DNA of 64,000 nucleotides from CAWINY01 sp963837635 (GTDB lineage Bacteria > Acidobacteriota > Terriglobia > Terriglobales > Acidobacteriaceae), in the NCBI GenBank assembly GCA_963837635.1, contig CAWINY010000007.1:496001-560000 (forward strand), given 5' to 3'. The notes under the pieces were generated by a model. It was not told the DNA's origin and did not search any database. It saw nothing but the letters and a program-made list of their open reading frames with translations. Positions 43,816 to 53,988 of the stretch are shown here, in pieces (within the stretch, counting starts at the first letter, position 1; the number at the start of each line of letters is the position of its first letter). A program made the position numbers and the translations under genes.

Positions 43816-43830
43816 TGGTTTCGAGCACCA

Positions 43831-46797
43831 TCAACTAGAACCTGATGCCGCGGATTCAGCCAATGGCGCAGTCTCGACCGGCAGCAAAATTGAAAATACC
43901 GTTCCCCGGCGTGGCGGATTTGTGCTGGATCGTACTCGTATGGAACCCTGGTGCTTGCCGATGAGTTGCATGCTCACCCAAAGCCCAAGACCTGAGCCGG
44001 TCGCTTCTTTGGTGGTGAAGAGCGGCTCGAAGATGCGCGGCAGCGTGGCGGGATCGATTCCCTGGCCGCCGTCCGCTACCGTTACCCGAATACGGGGCTG
44101 ACCGCTGTTGACGCAGGTTGATCTGGAAACACGGAGCTTGATGGTGCCGTCTTCGTGTATAGCGTCGAGGCTGTTTGCCAAAAGGTTTGAGAAGACCTGG
44201 CGCAACTCGCCGGACACCGCCGCGACCTGAAGGTTGCCATCGTACTGCTTCTCGATGCTGGCGCGTTTCACCTTGATTTTACCCCTCAGCAGGTCCACCG
44301 CAGAATCCAGGATGGAGTTGACGGACACCGTTGTCGGGGCGGAAGACTCGCGGTAGAAACCCAAGGTTTGGCGCGTGATGTGCGCGATGCGCTTCAGTTC
44401 ATCGTCGGCCGTATCGAGGAATTGCCGTGCCACCTCGCGCTCGTCCAGATTGCTGCTTGCCAAATAGAGCGCGTTCATTACTGCCGCCAGCGGGTTGTTG
44501 ATCTCGTGCGCGATGCTCGCGGCCATCCGGCCCACAGAGGCTAACTTCTCGCTGCGGAGAAGAGCATCCTCGGCCCGCTTGCGCTCGGTGATGTCGACGC
44601 AATAGGCGCGTACAACGCCGAGTTGTGGCAGATACGAAACTCTTTGGAGCAGGACAAAACCATCGACCTCGGCCTCACGGACGATCAACGGTCCAACACC
44701 CGCCCTTAAGGAGGCGAGAACCATGGGCCATTCCATCAGAAGAGGATGCCGGGCTCCAGTTTCTTCCAGCGTGGGAAACTGCCGCCGCGCCGCCGGGTTG
44801 AGATACATTATCCTTCCTTCCAGATCGGTCTCAAATATGAAATCTGGATTCCGCTCGGGAAAGCTTGCAAGATGGGTGATCCGTTCCTGCGCCCTCCGCT
44901 TCTCGGTGACATCGTGGAAAACCACCACCACGCCAATCACTTTGCTGTCGCCGTCCAAAATCGGCGCAACGCTGTCCTCGACGGGAATTTCGCGGCCATC
45001 TTTCGCCAGCAAGGCTGTGTGATTGGCCAGTTCGATAACGTGCCCCTCTTTTAACACGCGGGCAACAATATCCTCCGCGGGCACGCGAGTCTGTTCGTTG
45101 ATAATTTGGAACACGTTCTGGATCGGTTGGCCTTGGGCCTCCTCCGGTCGCCAGCCGGTGAGGGCGGCGGCCACCGGGTTGAGGAAGGTGACCCGGCCAT
45201 TGGTATCGGCGGTCATCACTGCATCCCCGATGCTGGTAAGGGTAACCCGCAACCACTCCCGGTGCTGGCGCAACGCTTTCTCGGCTTGCTCACGGGCAGC
45301 TCGCACCCGGAGCGTGCTGATGCCATAAGCGAGGTCAGCCGTCAGCTCCTCCAGCAGTTTCACTTCGTCATCGAGGAAAGCATCCGGCTCTCGCGAATAA
45401 ATGGTGATGGCTCCGAATGCCTTGCCGTCTTCCTTTAGCGGCAGCACCAGCGAGGAGGCATACCCGCGCTTGAGTGCCTCGGCCCGCCAGGGCTCAAACC
45501 TCGGGTCGGTGAGCATGTCCCGGCATACGCACGGCTGGCAGGTGCGGATGGCCATGCCCGTGGGGCCGCGACCACGTTCGGTGTCGGCCCAGGAAAGCCG
45601 CAACGTCTCCAGATAGCCTTCCTCAAAGCCCGCATGGGCTACCGGGCGGATAGTTCTGTGCTCGTCGTCCTCGGCAAACCCGATCCACACCATGGCATGA
45701 CCGCAGTCTTCGGTGATGATCCGGCATATTTGTTCGAGCAACACTGCTTCATCGGTGGAGTGGAGCATCGCCTGGTTGCTGCTATTGAGAGCCTTGAGCG
45801 TGCGATTGAGCCGGCGAAGTTGTTCTTCCCTACGCCGTTTCTCAGTGACATCGTGAAAAACCAGTACCGCACCGACGACCTTGCCGTTCACGTCCGTAAT
45901 TGGCGCGGCGCTGTCTTCAACCGGGACTTTGCGGCCATCTTTCGTGATCAATGCCGTGTGATTGGCCAGCTCAAAGACGCGCTGCTCTTTCAGCACGCGG
46001 CTGATGATATCTTCCGCCGGCACGCCGGTCTGATCGTTGATGATCTGGAATACGCTTTGAATTTGCTGGCTCAACACCTCTTTAGCCTTCCACCCGGTAA
46101 GCGACTCGGCCACCGGGTTGAGGAAAGTGATCCGTCCCTGGCTGTCGGAGGTCATCACGGCGTCGCCAATGCTGGTCAGCGTGACGCGCAACCACTCCCG
46201 GCTTTCGCGCAGCGCCTCCTCCACCCGCTTGCGCTCGGCGATTTCCCTCCGTAACTCGTCATTGGCCGTCTGCAGTTGTGCCGTGCGCTTGGCCACGCGC
46301 TGCTCCAGCTGCGCGTTCAGCCGGAGGATTTCTTCCTCCGCTCGCTTCCGCTCACTAGCCGTGCCCGCCAGTCCTGCAAGTGCGAGATAGATACCCAGCA
46401 ATTCTTTCGAAAGCGGCTGATCATCGGCGTGGCCAATCAGCATGACCCGCTTCGTTTGGCAATTCTCGACGATGGGAAGGAATGCCGTCATCGAGGGAGC
46501 GGGGGTAAGGAGGACGCGTGATGCCAAAAATCCGCTCTCCAGTACGTCGGCGACAAGGGTCCGAACTTCATTCGCAGTAATGTATTGGGTGCCTGCCGGC
46601 AGGGTGCAGTAACCCAGCGACACGTTATTTCCGGAGTCCAGTTCAACGAAGGCAAGCCAATCGGCCGGAAAGTGGGTCAGAACAAACCTTCCCACGTGCT
46701 CCCAAATGTCTTGCTGGCTCTGGAGACGCACCAAGTACTGGGTCGATTTAAGGAAGGCTTCAAGCACCTGATGTTCGCTGGATCGAAGGCCCTTCAT
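43831..46797 (-). CDS. Multi-PAS/GAF sensor histidine kinase of the corrinoid operon
   Basis: 988 aa, no membrane segments. N-terminal GAF-like domain (1-150), coiled coil (RLNAQLEQRVAKRTAQLQTA), PAS (about 200-320), GAF (about 340-490; CGHAMVWIGFAE, Cys-rich RTCQPCVCRDM), PAS (about 510-630), PAS (about 640-750), HisKA with SIAHEINNPLAAVMNALYLA, and HATPase (GSGLGLWVSMQ). It is a soluble kinase. ATG 46797 overlaps the activator stop by 4 nt (ATGA), so it is translated with the corrinoid genes; it probably senses a signal linked to the methyl-transfer substrate. Its response regulator is a remnant. Confidence 0.93.
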   Translation of the reverse strand: MKGLRSSEHQVLEAFLKSTQYLVRLQSQQDIWEHVGRFVLTHFPADWLAFVELDSGNNVSLGYCTLPAGTQYITANEVRTLVADVLESGFLASRVLLTPAPSMTAFLPIVENCQTKRVMLIGHADDQPLSKELLGIYLALAGLAGTASERKRAEEEILRLNAQLEQRVAKRTAQLQTANDELRREIAERKRVEEALRESREWLRVTLTSIGDAVMTSDSQGRITFLNPVAESLTGWKAKEVLSQQIQSVFQIINDQTGVPAEDIISRVLKEQRVFELANHTALITKDGRKVPVEDSAAPITDVNGKVVGAVLVFHDVTEKRRREEQLRRLNRTLKALNSSNQAMLHSTDEAVLLEQICRIITEDCGHAMVWIGFAEDDEHRTIRPVAHAGFEEGYLETLRLSWADTERGRGPTGMAIRTCQPCVCRDMLTDPRFEPWRAEALKRGYASSLVLPLKEDGKAFGAITIYSREPDAFLDDEVKLLEELTADLAYGISTLRVRAAREQAEKALRQHREWLRVTLTSIGDAVMTADTNGRVTFLNPVAAALTGWRPEEAQGQPIQNVFQIINEQTRVPAEDIVARVLKEGHVIELANHTALLAKDGREIPVEDSVAPILDGDSKVIGVVVVFHDVTEKRRAQERITHLASFPERNPDFIFETDLEGRIMYLNPAARRQFPTLEETGARHPLLMEWPMVLASLRAGVGPLIVREAEVDGFVLLQRVSYLPQLGVVRAYCVDITERKRAEDALLRSEKLASVGRMAASIAHEINNPLAAVMNALYLASSNLDEREVARQFLDTADDELKRIAHITRQTLGFYRESSAPTTVSVNSILDSAVDLLRGKIKVKRASIEKQYDGNLQVAAVSGELRQVFSNLLANSLDAIHEDGTIKLRVSRSTCVNSGQPRIRVTVADGGQGIDPATLPRIFEPLFTTKEATGSGLGLWVSMQLIGKHQGSIRVRSSTNPPRRGTVFSILLPVETAPLAESAASGSS

Positions 46798-48404
46798 ATC
46801 TTTTCCACCGTTAGGGGCTGCAGGTAGAGGCTCTCCAGAAACAGCGCATCGAATTCGGAGGCCTGGGAGAGATTAACGATCTCCGCGCGTTCTCGCAATG
46901 ACGCCAACTCCGCGGTCCCTTTCGGCGACAGCATCAGGCGTTCGCAACCGGCCAGCGCGGTATTTCCGCAGAGTTCGACACGTCCCGGCGAGGTCTCCGG
47001 CAAGAGTCCGATGCGCTGGGCATTGCGAACGTTCAAGTTCTGGCCGAACACCCCGCACACGCAGATGCGATTCAACTCCGCCGTACTCAACTGCGCCCGG
47101 GCAAGCAGGGTGCTGATTCCGGCGCCGATCGCCGCTTTTGCGCGCTGGAAGGTGTCTACATCTCGTTTGGTGAGGCGAATGGCCGAGTCCGTCTGAAGAA
47201 CGACGTAGCCTTCCCTATGCCGAGCGTCCGCAAAGCCTCCCGTGGATCTCAGTTCTCCACTGTCGCGCAAGCAGGCAATCAAATCCACCAGGCCGGAACC
47301 ACAGAATCCCTTGGCTTCTCCCCCGCCCAGCACCTGAAAATGGAGTCCGTCGGAGCCCGGTGGCCCTCCGAAACGGTAGATGGCGCCGGGCTCGGCGGGC
47401 ATGCCGCATTGTATTCCGCAACATTCGAAGGCTGGCCCGCCCGCGGCGGAGGTTACCCAGAGGGTTTCTCCGTCCCAGAGCGCCATTTCGGAATTGGTGC
47501 CGAAGTCAATTAACAGGCCGCCCGGCTGCTCGGTCAGGCGGGTTGCCACCACTCCCGCCAACAAGTCGGAACCGACAAAACCGGCTAACGGAGAGAGCAC
47601 TTCCACGGTGGCCTGCGGATGAATTCCCAGAACGCTCGCCCAGACTTGGGGTTCCTCCACGGTGTACTCCATCGGGCGCGTCCAGTTGTGGGGTTGCAGT
47701 AGCTGCCGGGAATCTGATTCCGTCAAGAGGGCCAGCATGGCGGTGTTGCCCACAATGGCCACCTGGACGACTTCCTGCGGCTGCACGCTGTCTCGCGAGC
47801 CTATCTCCAGCAACGCCTCAGCCACGATCTCCAAGGGCATGCATGCCAGCCGCCGCGCATTCTCCGGCGATTCCCCTGCGGCAATCAGTCGCGTCACTAC
47901 GTCCGCGCCGTAATGGGATTGCGGATTCGGCCCCACCCGGCCATGGAGGCGACAACCCTGCTTCAGGTCCCAGAGTGAGAGGCTGATCTGCGTGGTGCCC
48001 AAGTCGATCGCTAAACCGTACGCCGGCCCCGTTGGCAGCTTCCCGATCGCGGAAGGAAGGAGGGATGGGGTACAAGGGAGACAATCCGGGGCCAGGTCGC
48101 GCCAGGTGAACTTCGAGACCGTATTGACGATCCGTATCTGAAGATCACTCTCCGGCATGAGCTGGCAGGCGAGACGAATGTTACGCGTGAGCTGCTCGGG
48201 CGATAAAGTGAGGCGTTCACTCCTCGTCGGTCGGCTGACGTCGCCTGCTTCGATCTGCACAAGACAGAGTCCACAAGCCCCATCGCCCCGGCAACCGGAA
48301 CGAACCAAGAAGCCGGCGCCCTCCAGGACTTCCCGCAATGACGCTCCGGGCGAAAAGGCGATCACCCGCGCGGCGTCGCTGCTATTGACGGTGAGCTTCG
48401 GCAT
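46794..48404 (-). CDS. Corrinoid protein reductive activator (RACo-like, ASKHA)
   Basis: 536 aa. Residues 1-85 are a plant-type [2Fe-2S] domain with Cys 38, 44, 47 and 80; next is a linker and the ASKHA ATPase domain (about 130-520; GLAIDLGTTQISLSLWD, LIDFGTNSEMALW, and the CGSGL phosphate loop). It reduces inactive Co(II) corrinoid to Co(I), using ATP. ATG 48404 chosen because the ferredoxin domain begins there; the frame is open to 48596. It starts 2 nt from the methyltransferase stop. Confidence 0.92.
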   Translation of the reverse strand: MPKLTVNSSDAARVIAFSPGASLREVLEGAGFLVRSGCRGDGACGLCLVQIEAGDVSRPTRSERLTLSPEQLTRNIRLACQLMPESDLQIRIVNTVSKFTWRDLAPDCLPCTPSLLPSAIGKLPTGPAYGLAIDLGTTQISLSLWDLKQGCRLHGRVGPNPQSHYGADVVTRLIAAGESPENARRLACMPLEIVAEALLEIGSRDSVQPQEVVQVAIVGNTAMLALLTESDSRQLLQPHNWTRPMEYTVEEPQVWASVLGIHPQATVEVLSPLAGFVGSDLLAGVVATRLTEQPGGLLIDFGTNSEMALWDGETLWVTSAAGGPAFECCGIQCGMPAEPGAIYRFGGPPGSDGLHFQVLGGGEAKGFCGSGLVDLIACLRDSGELRSTGGFADARHREGYVVLQTDSAIRLTKRDVDTFQRAKAAIGAGISTLLARAQLSTAELNRICVCGVFGQNLNVRNAQRIGLLPETSPGRVELCGNTALAGCERLMLSPKGTAELASLRERAEIVNLSQASEFDALFLESLYLQPLTVEKI

Positions 48405-48405
48405 C

Positions 48406-49422
48406 CTAGTGCCACCTGGCGCGGGGCGCGTTGGCCATCGCGGCGACGTTTTCCGGCTTGGCTTCCGGGGGAATCTCGCAGCCCGATGAGAGAATAAAGC
48501 CTCGCCGCTCGTGGAAGGCGCGGAGGAGATTGACAGCTTCCGTCTCAATCTCTTCGGGGCTTCCCTCCACGAACAGCAGCGGCCTGATATTCCCATCGAA
48601 GCACATGGCTGGAAGCTGGCTGCTCGCCTCGGCGGCGCTTACCACGTAGTCGAAATTCGCGATCTTGACCCCGGCCTTGGCGTAATACGGCAGAATCGGG
48701 GCCACCGGACCAGCGATGTGCAGCCAATTTGAAAACGCCCCGGCATCTGATAAGGCCCGGAAAAGCCGCTGGAGTGCGGGCAATTCGAACTCGCGAAAGA
48801 AGTTTGGGGGAATGACCGCTGGAGAGGCAGAGGGCTCAAAAATCATTGGCAGATGCGCGCCAGCCTGAATCTGGGCCTGGCCAAATCGAATCAAGACGTC
48901 GGTCGCGAAATCGATCAAACGCGCCAATCGCGCAGGATCATCGATGGCCAGGTAGAGGGTCTGCTCCATGCCTAATAACTGGGTAGCGAGCGTGAAGGGC
49001 CCCAAAATACAACCAACGACGAGCACCTCGTCTCCAAGTTCGTGGCGGAGGATAGCCAGGGCTTTAAGCATCTCCGGCATGCGTCCAGCTTGCTTGGGAT
49101 CAGGAACAGCCAATCCGTCCCAATTGGTCTGCACGGACAAAGCGTGCCGTTGGATGACGGGATACCGATTACTCGGATAGCGCAAAACGCAACCGACGGC
49201 CTCAGGTTCCACATTGACATCCATGACCGAGAAGACGGCGTCGTAACCATACCGACGCAAAGCCTGGAGTTGGCAGCGGGCGAGGGTTTCGCCGTCACGC
49301 ACGTAATCATCCAGCGGCACGCCAGCAATTGTGGCGGCATGCCCGAATACCTGTGCGATCACCGGCACCCGGTCTGTTTCCTGGAGTTGAATGGCGGCCG
49401 CAACCCGTTGCAGGCTGTTCAT
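48406..49422 (-). CDS. UroD/MtaA-like corrinoid methyltransferase
   Basis: 338 aa. The uroporphyrinogen-decarboxylase fold of MtaA/MtbA/CmuA: EAVGCVLRYPSNRYPVI, VLVVGCILGPFTLATQLLG. MtaA-type enzymes carry a zinc motif HxCxnC. Here the first part reads LHIAGP, so Cys is Ala, and only a later CEIPPE Cys remains. Zinc binding or the acceptor thiol may thus differ. ATG at 49422 overlaps the corrinoid gene stop (ATGA). Confidence 0.88.
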   Translation of the reverse strand: MNSLQRVAAAIQLQETDRVPVIAQVFGHAATIAGVPLDDYVRDGETLARCQLQALRRYGYDAVFSVMDVNVEPEAVGCVLRYPSNRYPVIQRHALSVQTNWDGLAVPDPKQAGRMPEMLKALAILRHELGDEVLVVGCILGPFTLATQLLGMEQTLYLAIDDPARLARLIDFATDVLIRFGQAQIQAGAHLPMIFEPSASPAVIPPNFFREFELPALQRLFRALSDAGAFSNWLHIAGPVAPILPYYAKAGVKIANFDYVVSAAEASSQLPAMCFDGNIRPLLFVEGSPEEIETEAVNLLRAFHERRGFILSSGCEIPPEAKPENVAAMANAPRARWH

Positions 49423-50075
49423 TGGCCACCGCCGGCCAGCGCCTCGAGATAGTGGAGAGCGTCGAAGGCCGATTCGGCCACAAAATCAACATTGAGCTTA
49501 TCAGGGCAAGATTGCTTCAAGGCCGCGCCACCTGCCATGACCTTCACTCGCTCCAGCCCTTGAAGCCTGAGAAGATCCTTCACCTGTCTCACCAGCGGGA
49601 TGACCGGAGTGATGAGGCCGCTGATTCCGACAGCCATGGGCTGTTCTTTCGCTGCCGCTTCCATGAGTTTTGGCAGAGAGCAATCTTTGCCGCAATCCAC
49701 CACGCGATAGCAGCTACCGGTAAGGATCGTTTTGAGGATGTTCTTGCCCAGGTCGTGCACATCCCCTTCTAAGGAGGCGGTCACAACTGTTGCTTTGGTA
49801 ACGGCTACGGCGCTGCCGGCGGGGTATAGAAACTTCATGACCTCGGTTACGGCCCGGCCCGCCAGCATGATTTCCAGCAAGTTGAATTGTTCCAGGGTGC
49901 ACTTGCTATCCAGCGCCGCCATAGCAGGCTCGATGCCGTGCATGACAATGTTCTGGGCGCTGACGCCGCCGATGCGGAGCTGTTCGGCTTGAGACACCGA
50001 CTCTGCGCAATCACCCTCGAGGATCGCGGCGACGAGCGAGGTCATCGGGGAATCATTCACGGTCAAGGTCCTCAC
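49419..50075 (-). CDS. Cobalamin-binding corrinoid protein (MtbC-like)
   Basis: 218 aa. N-terminal helical cap (about 1-90) then the Rossmann-like B12 domain with GDVHDLGKNI (His 107 as lower Co ligand). Carries the methyl group between the two methyltransferases of one-carbon demethylation systems. GTG 50075 or ATG 50045 as start; neither has a good ribosome site. First gene of a four-gene overlapped operon. No substrate-specific MT1 gene (MtaB, MttB, VanB type) lies in the window. Confidence 0.92.
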   Translation of the reverse strand: MRTLTVNDSPMTSLVAAILEGDCAESVSQAEQLRIGGVSAQNIVMHGIEPAMAALDSKCTLEQFNLLEIMLAGRAVTEVMKFLYPAGSAVAVTKATVVTASLEGDVHDLGKNILKTILTGSCYRVVDCGKDCSLPKLMEAAAKEQPMAVGISGLITPVIPLVRQVKDLLRLQGLERVKVMAGGAALKQSCPDKLNVDFVAESAFDALHYLEALAGGGQ

Positions 50076-50816
50076 GGTAGCGCGGGATGCCGGCTAATCG
50101 CTGACTTCCTTTTCACTCCATACTGCGCAGTTTGCGTCCGACCTTTGCGCGGTTGTGGCGCCAAGTCTTCCCGTTGCAGGCACGCGGTTCCACCACTCAT
50201 CCCAGTCCAGCTCTTCGTGCAGTTGCTTCAGCATCGCCTTGGCTGCTTGCGCTCGGCGGCGTTCAGCCTAACCTCCGTCACAGCAACGCCGTAGCGCACG
50301 TGCGCGGAGCGTTGCGCGGGCGGCCTTTGCGTCAGCAAAACTGTGGCGGGACGTGCTTCTTCAACCAGCCCGAACCTCGGGCGAGAATGCGCCATTCTAC
50401 TCTGATTCAAGCAGGGGAGGATACGAGTTTTGGCAATGGCGAAGGTCAACCCCGAGGCGGCGCGAATTAGCGCTCTATCACGTAGCAGTCAGGGCCGGGA
50501 CAGTACCGCGCTCGCAGAATTACCCGGCGAGCGGGTCACGGTCCAGGCTTGTGAGAAGCGGAAAAACGGCTACCGGTTAAGAACGGCAACACAGACCTTG
50601 GGCATGCATGATGTGGCATCGGGGGCTCGGTATCGATGCCACTAAGCCATGCGTCACACTGCCGTCGTCGGCCCAGGTTGCGGGCCCCGATCGTGCGCTT
50701 TGAGTCCACTCCCAAGATGTGGTTATGGGCGCGGGAGAACCAGATTTCTCTTTGGCAAGAAACCTCCCAAAATGGGGCATTATCACCGATGGCTTCCCTC
50801 GCCGTCCCCTAAATTT
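50076..50816. other. Upstream region of the corrinoid operon, no clear gene
   Basis: A perfect 9-bp inverted repeat GTGGCATCG/CGATGCCAC is at 50613-50642. A 46-codon minus-strand frame (50094-50234) with an acidic, Trp-rich stretch ELDWDEWWNRV could be part of a lost protein. No known cobalamin riboswitch box was recognised. Otherwise nothing. Confidence 0.4.
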
Positions 50817-51965
50817 CTAACCCGAGGGACTAGGACACCCAGAGCTGATGCTAACGCGATTGCGGCCGGCCGCCTTGGCTGCATACAGCGCGCTGTCTGC
50901 GGCGGCGATCAACTCGCCCGTAGTCCGTCCATCGTGCGGAAAAGTCGCAACGCCGAATGAGGCGGTCACCGGGATTACCGCAGCATCGTAGCGTACGGGG
51001 GCGGCGCCGATGGCGCTACACAGCTGGTGAGCACGCTTGCCTGCGTCTTCCTTAGCTATTTGCGGCAATACCAGCAGAAATTCCTCCCCGCCATAACGGC
51101 AGCAAATGTCGCTGCCACGCACGTACCGCTTCATGAGATCGCTGAAGACCCGCAAGACCTCGTCACCGGCAGGATGCCCCAAACGGTCATTGACCTTCTT
51201 GAAGTGGTCGAGATCAGCCATGATGACACTCACAGGATGCTCATGCCGTTCGGCTGAAATCAACTCCCGGTCCAGCGCCTCCTCGAGATAGCGGCGGTTA
51301 TAAAGTCCAGTCAGAGCATCATGCGTCGACTGTTCCCGCAGCTTTTCCTGCAAAGCCAGCACCTCGCGCTCGGCGTGAGTACGCTCCGTCACATCCATGA
51401 CGACGCCGATCAGCAACTTGCCCCCGACTTCCATGGCGCTGCTATGCACCTCAATGTCGATCACGGCGCCATCCCTGCGCACCCCGCGGAACACGTACTC
51501 AGCCTGCCTTTCGCCGCTCAGTTGCTTGCGTATATTGTCCATGACAAGCGGGCGATCATCCTCGGTCACAACATCCAGAAACCTCAGTCCCCTGATCTCG
51601 TCTGCGCGGTAGCCGAAAATCTCGTCAAACTTTCGGTTGGAGTAGCTGAGTTTCCCATCCTCGACGATCGTTATGCCGACCAGCGACTGGCTCACCAGTC
51701 CGCGGAACCTAGCCTCGGATTCGCGCAGCGCGCGATTGATCTTTTCGTTCTCCCGCAGGGCGGCTTCCAGTTCCGCAGTCCGGCTACGTACCTGCTCCTC
51801 CAGTACGATTGCGTTCTGGAAGAGGCTAAAGTCGGAGCCTTGCGAACTGGTGCTCAATTCAGCCCGATCCGCCAAGGCACGGATGATCTTCTTGAGACGG
51901 ACGATTTCGCCCTTCAAGACCTGCTCAGTCAGATCAGACGTTGGATATTCCGGGTCCCTCATCAT
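50817..51965 (-). CDS. PAS-containing diguanylate cyclase
   Basis: 382 aa. N-terminal coiled coil, PAS (about 90-200; IVEDGKLSYSNRKFDEIFG), then GGDEF domain (about 220-375) with the active site GGEEF in CRYGGEEFLLVL. It makes cyclic di-GMP. ATG 51965 (or 51962) after AGAGAGGA. Overlaps the end of the FIST gene by 32 nt, so they were co-transcribed. Confidence 0.92.
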   Translation of the reverse strand: MMRDPEYPTSDLTEQVLKGEIVRLKKIIRALADRAELSTSSQGSDFSLFQNAIVLEEQVRSRTAELEAALRENEKINRALRESEARFRGLVSQSLVGITIVEDGKLSYSNRKFDEIFGYRADEIRGLRFLDVVTEDDRPLVMDNIRKQLSGERQAEYVFRGVRRDGAVIDIEVHSSAMEVGGKLLIGVVMDVTERTHAEREVLALQEKLREQSTHDALTGLYNRRYLEEALDRELISAERHEHPVSVIMADLDHFKKVNDRLGHPAGDEVLRVFSDLMKRYVRGSDICCRYGGEEFLLVLPQIAKEDAGKRAHQLCSAIGAAPVRYDAAVIPVTASFGVATFPHDGRTTGELIAAADSALYAAKAAGRNRVSISSGCPSPSG

Positions 51966-52412
51966 TCCTCTCTGCTGAATCTGTGCCGATGGCAATTCCA
52001 ACCAATGTCTGATTGATATGCACGCCGAGGAACTGCTCTCCGTAGGTGTTGAAGCCTATGGTGTTATTTCGCAGAAAAATCTCGCCGACACGCTCTTGAA
52101 GGGAATTCTGGAAAATTTCCAATTTGCGAAGAATGCAGTCGCAGCCGAGAACAAGCTGTGGCGGGCCAATTTCGGAACGTATCTGCGAAAAGGTTTGCTC
52201 CAGGTCCGCCACCAGGTCCAGTCCCTTCGCCATCCGAAGAACCAGCCCGTTCTCGATGGCGCAGAAGAATGTCAGGCTGCCGTCGGGATTGGCTCTCTCG
52301 ATGGAACGTACGTAGTACCTGCCATCGATCGACACCACAAGCGGCCAAGCGGCGAAGTGAGAAGGGGTCAGATCGCGCGCCCCAATGCCCAGGATTCGCG
52401 CATACTCCCACG
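51934..52412 (-). pseudogene. FIST-domain sensor protein, C-terminal part
   Basis: The FIST_C pattern: GRYYVRSIERANPDGSLTFF, CAIENGLVLRMAKGLDLVAD, GCDCILRKLEIFQ (the signature Cys-containing turn). FIST proteins sense small ligands and pair with GGDEF or kinase outputs. The N-terminal FIST domain is missing: from about 52412 the DNA belongs to an excisionase and integrase on the other strand. A pairing of FIST with the diguanylate cyclase once existed. Confidence 0.8.
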
Positions 52413-52550
52413 GCACGGCTGCTGCGAATGCACCCTCGGACCCTGCGGACGAAGGCTCGCAATGGCCTGATCCCCGCCATACAGGTGGGGAAGCGCTGGC
52501 GATTTCGGGCGTCCATGCTGGACCACTGGTTGCAAGAGGTGGCCAGCTAA
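52413..52550 (+). pseudogene. Excisionase/MerR-like HTH protein, N-terminus lost
   Basis: ARLLRMHPRTLRTKARNG and IPAIQVGKRWRFRASMLDHW are the HTH and wing of the excisionase (HTH_17) family. The stop TAA at 52548 is directly followed by an ATG in the integrase frame. The N-terminal residues are lost at the FIST junction. Confidence 0.7.
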
Positions 52551-52652
52551 ATGGCCCCCCGCAAGGCATCCGGAAAACGCCTCGACCACCGCCCGCAACC
52601 GGGCTATTCTGAGGAGGTCCGCCGACACCGTTTGAGCAAAGGAGCAACTTTG

Positions 52653-53861
52653 TTGAAACGGACACGTTACCAACATGGAAGTGTGGAACGGGAAGAGCGG
52701 AAGAAGGGCCCCGCCGTATGGGTGTACCGCTGGTGGGAAGAGGATACCAACGGGAAGCTTTTGCACCGCAAGCAGCAGATCGGGGATGTCGAAACCTATC
52801 CCAGCGAATCTGCGGCGCAGGCGGCCGCCGACGCTCTTCGCCTAACCATCAACAATCAATGCCAACACCGCAACCTGAAGCGCACTACCCTCCATACGCT
52901 TTGGGAACACTATGCCTGCGAGGAGCTGCCGCTCAAGGCTCTGTCCACGCAGGATTCCTACTGCGAGTACGCCAAGAACTGGATTCTCCCGCGTTGGGGC
53001 AACCAGCTCTTGGAACAGGTCAAAACCGTCGAAGTGGAGCGCTGGCTTCGGGCTACCGAGCTGGCCGATGGGACCAAGGCCAAGATCAAGTGCGTGATGT
53101 CGGCTTTGTTCTCCCATGCCGTGCGCTGGGAACTGTGCGGCCACAACCCGATTTCCTCCGGCATACCGGTCGGAACGGGCGGCAAGCGTGGTCCCAGTAC
53201 GGGGGTTCGGGTCAGTGCCAAGCGCCGTCGGTCGCCGCTGAAGTTGACGGCCGAGCAAGTGGCCGAGGTGCTCACGACCCTGGAATTCCGCGATCAGCTG
53301 CTGGTGTTCATGGACGCCGGCCTGGGAGTCCGGCGGGGCGAGTTGGCTGCGCTGCGTTGGAGGGATTGCGATTTCGAGCAGCGGGTGTTCGACATCCAGC
53401 ATTCCTACTACTGGCGCCGCGGCGGTCATCTGGTCGACACCAAGTCGGAGGCTTCGGCACAGCCGTTGCCGATGCACCTGGCGCTCAAAGACGGCCTGCT
53501 GGAATGGAGAACACAGAGCCTCTACAACCAACCCGAAGACTTCGTCTTTGCCTCGGAAAGGCTCAAGGGGCGCAAGCCCCTAGACTTAGCTGCGGTGCTG
53601 CAGAAGAAGATCCAACCGGCGTTCGAGAAGCTCGGCATCCTGGGCGTCGGCTGGCATACCTTTCGGCACACGGTCGGAACCATGCTCGCCGAGATGGGCG
53701 AACACCAACTGACCATTCGCGACTACCTGCGTCATTCCAATCTGCACGTCACCAACAAGTACCTGCAGGCGACATCGAGAAGCAAACGCCTGGCCCAGGA
53801 CAAGTTGGTCGACGCCATTTTGCCGACGGGCCTGCTGCCCAAAAGCAATCTGATTCAGTAA
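52653..53861 (+). CDS. Tyrosine recombinase/integrase next to tRNA-Asp
   Basis: About 402 aa. N-terminal AP2-like/SAM-like DNA-binding region (RTRYQHGSVEREERKKGPAV), core-binding domain, then catalytic domain: Arg in GVRRGELAALRW, HTFRH, and H..Y in LRHSNLHVTNKYLQ. TTG 52653 has GGAG 8 nt before; the frame is open from ATG 52551. It ends 128 nt from the tRNA 3' end, so that gene is the probable attachment site. The tail ILPTGLLPKSNLIQ is typical for integrase C-termini. Confidence 0.9.
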   Translation: MKRTRYQHGSVEREERKKGPAVWVYRWWEEDTNGKLLHRKQQIGDVETYPSESAAQAAADALRLTINNQCQHRNLKRTTLHTLWEHYACEELPLKALSTQDSYCEYAKNWILPRWGNQLLEQVKTVEVERWLRATELADGTKAKIKCVMSALFSHAVRWELCGHNPISSGIPVGTGGKRGPSTGVRVSAKRRRSPLKLTAEQVAEVLTTLEFRDQLLVFMDAGLGVRRGELAALRWRDCDFEQRVFDIQHSYYWRRGGHLVDTKSEASAQPLPMHLALKDGLLEWRTQSLYNQPEDFVFASERLKGRKPLDLAAVLQKKIQPAFEKLGILGVGWHTFRHTVGTMLAEMGEHQLTIRDYLRHSNLHVTNKYLQATSRSKRLAQDKLVDAILPTGLLPKSNLIQ

Positions 53862-53988
53862 ATGCCAGGGCAGGAACAGGGGAAGGAGCGATGGGAGGGG
53901 ACTGTCGGGAAGGTGGGTTCCCGGCTTATCGTCCCCTAACATCCCCTGATTTGATTTGGGCCAAATCTCTAAGTGCTTTAGAATCTGG

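Noticed and set aside
50132..50470. 112-aa plus-strand frame before the corrinoid operon
   Set aside because: No ribosome site and arginine/alanine-rich composition typical of non-coding GC-rich DNA.
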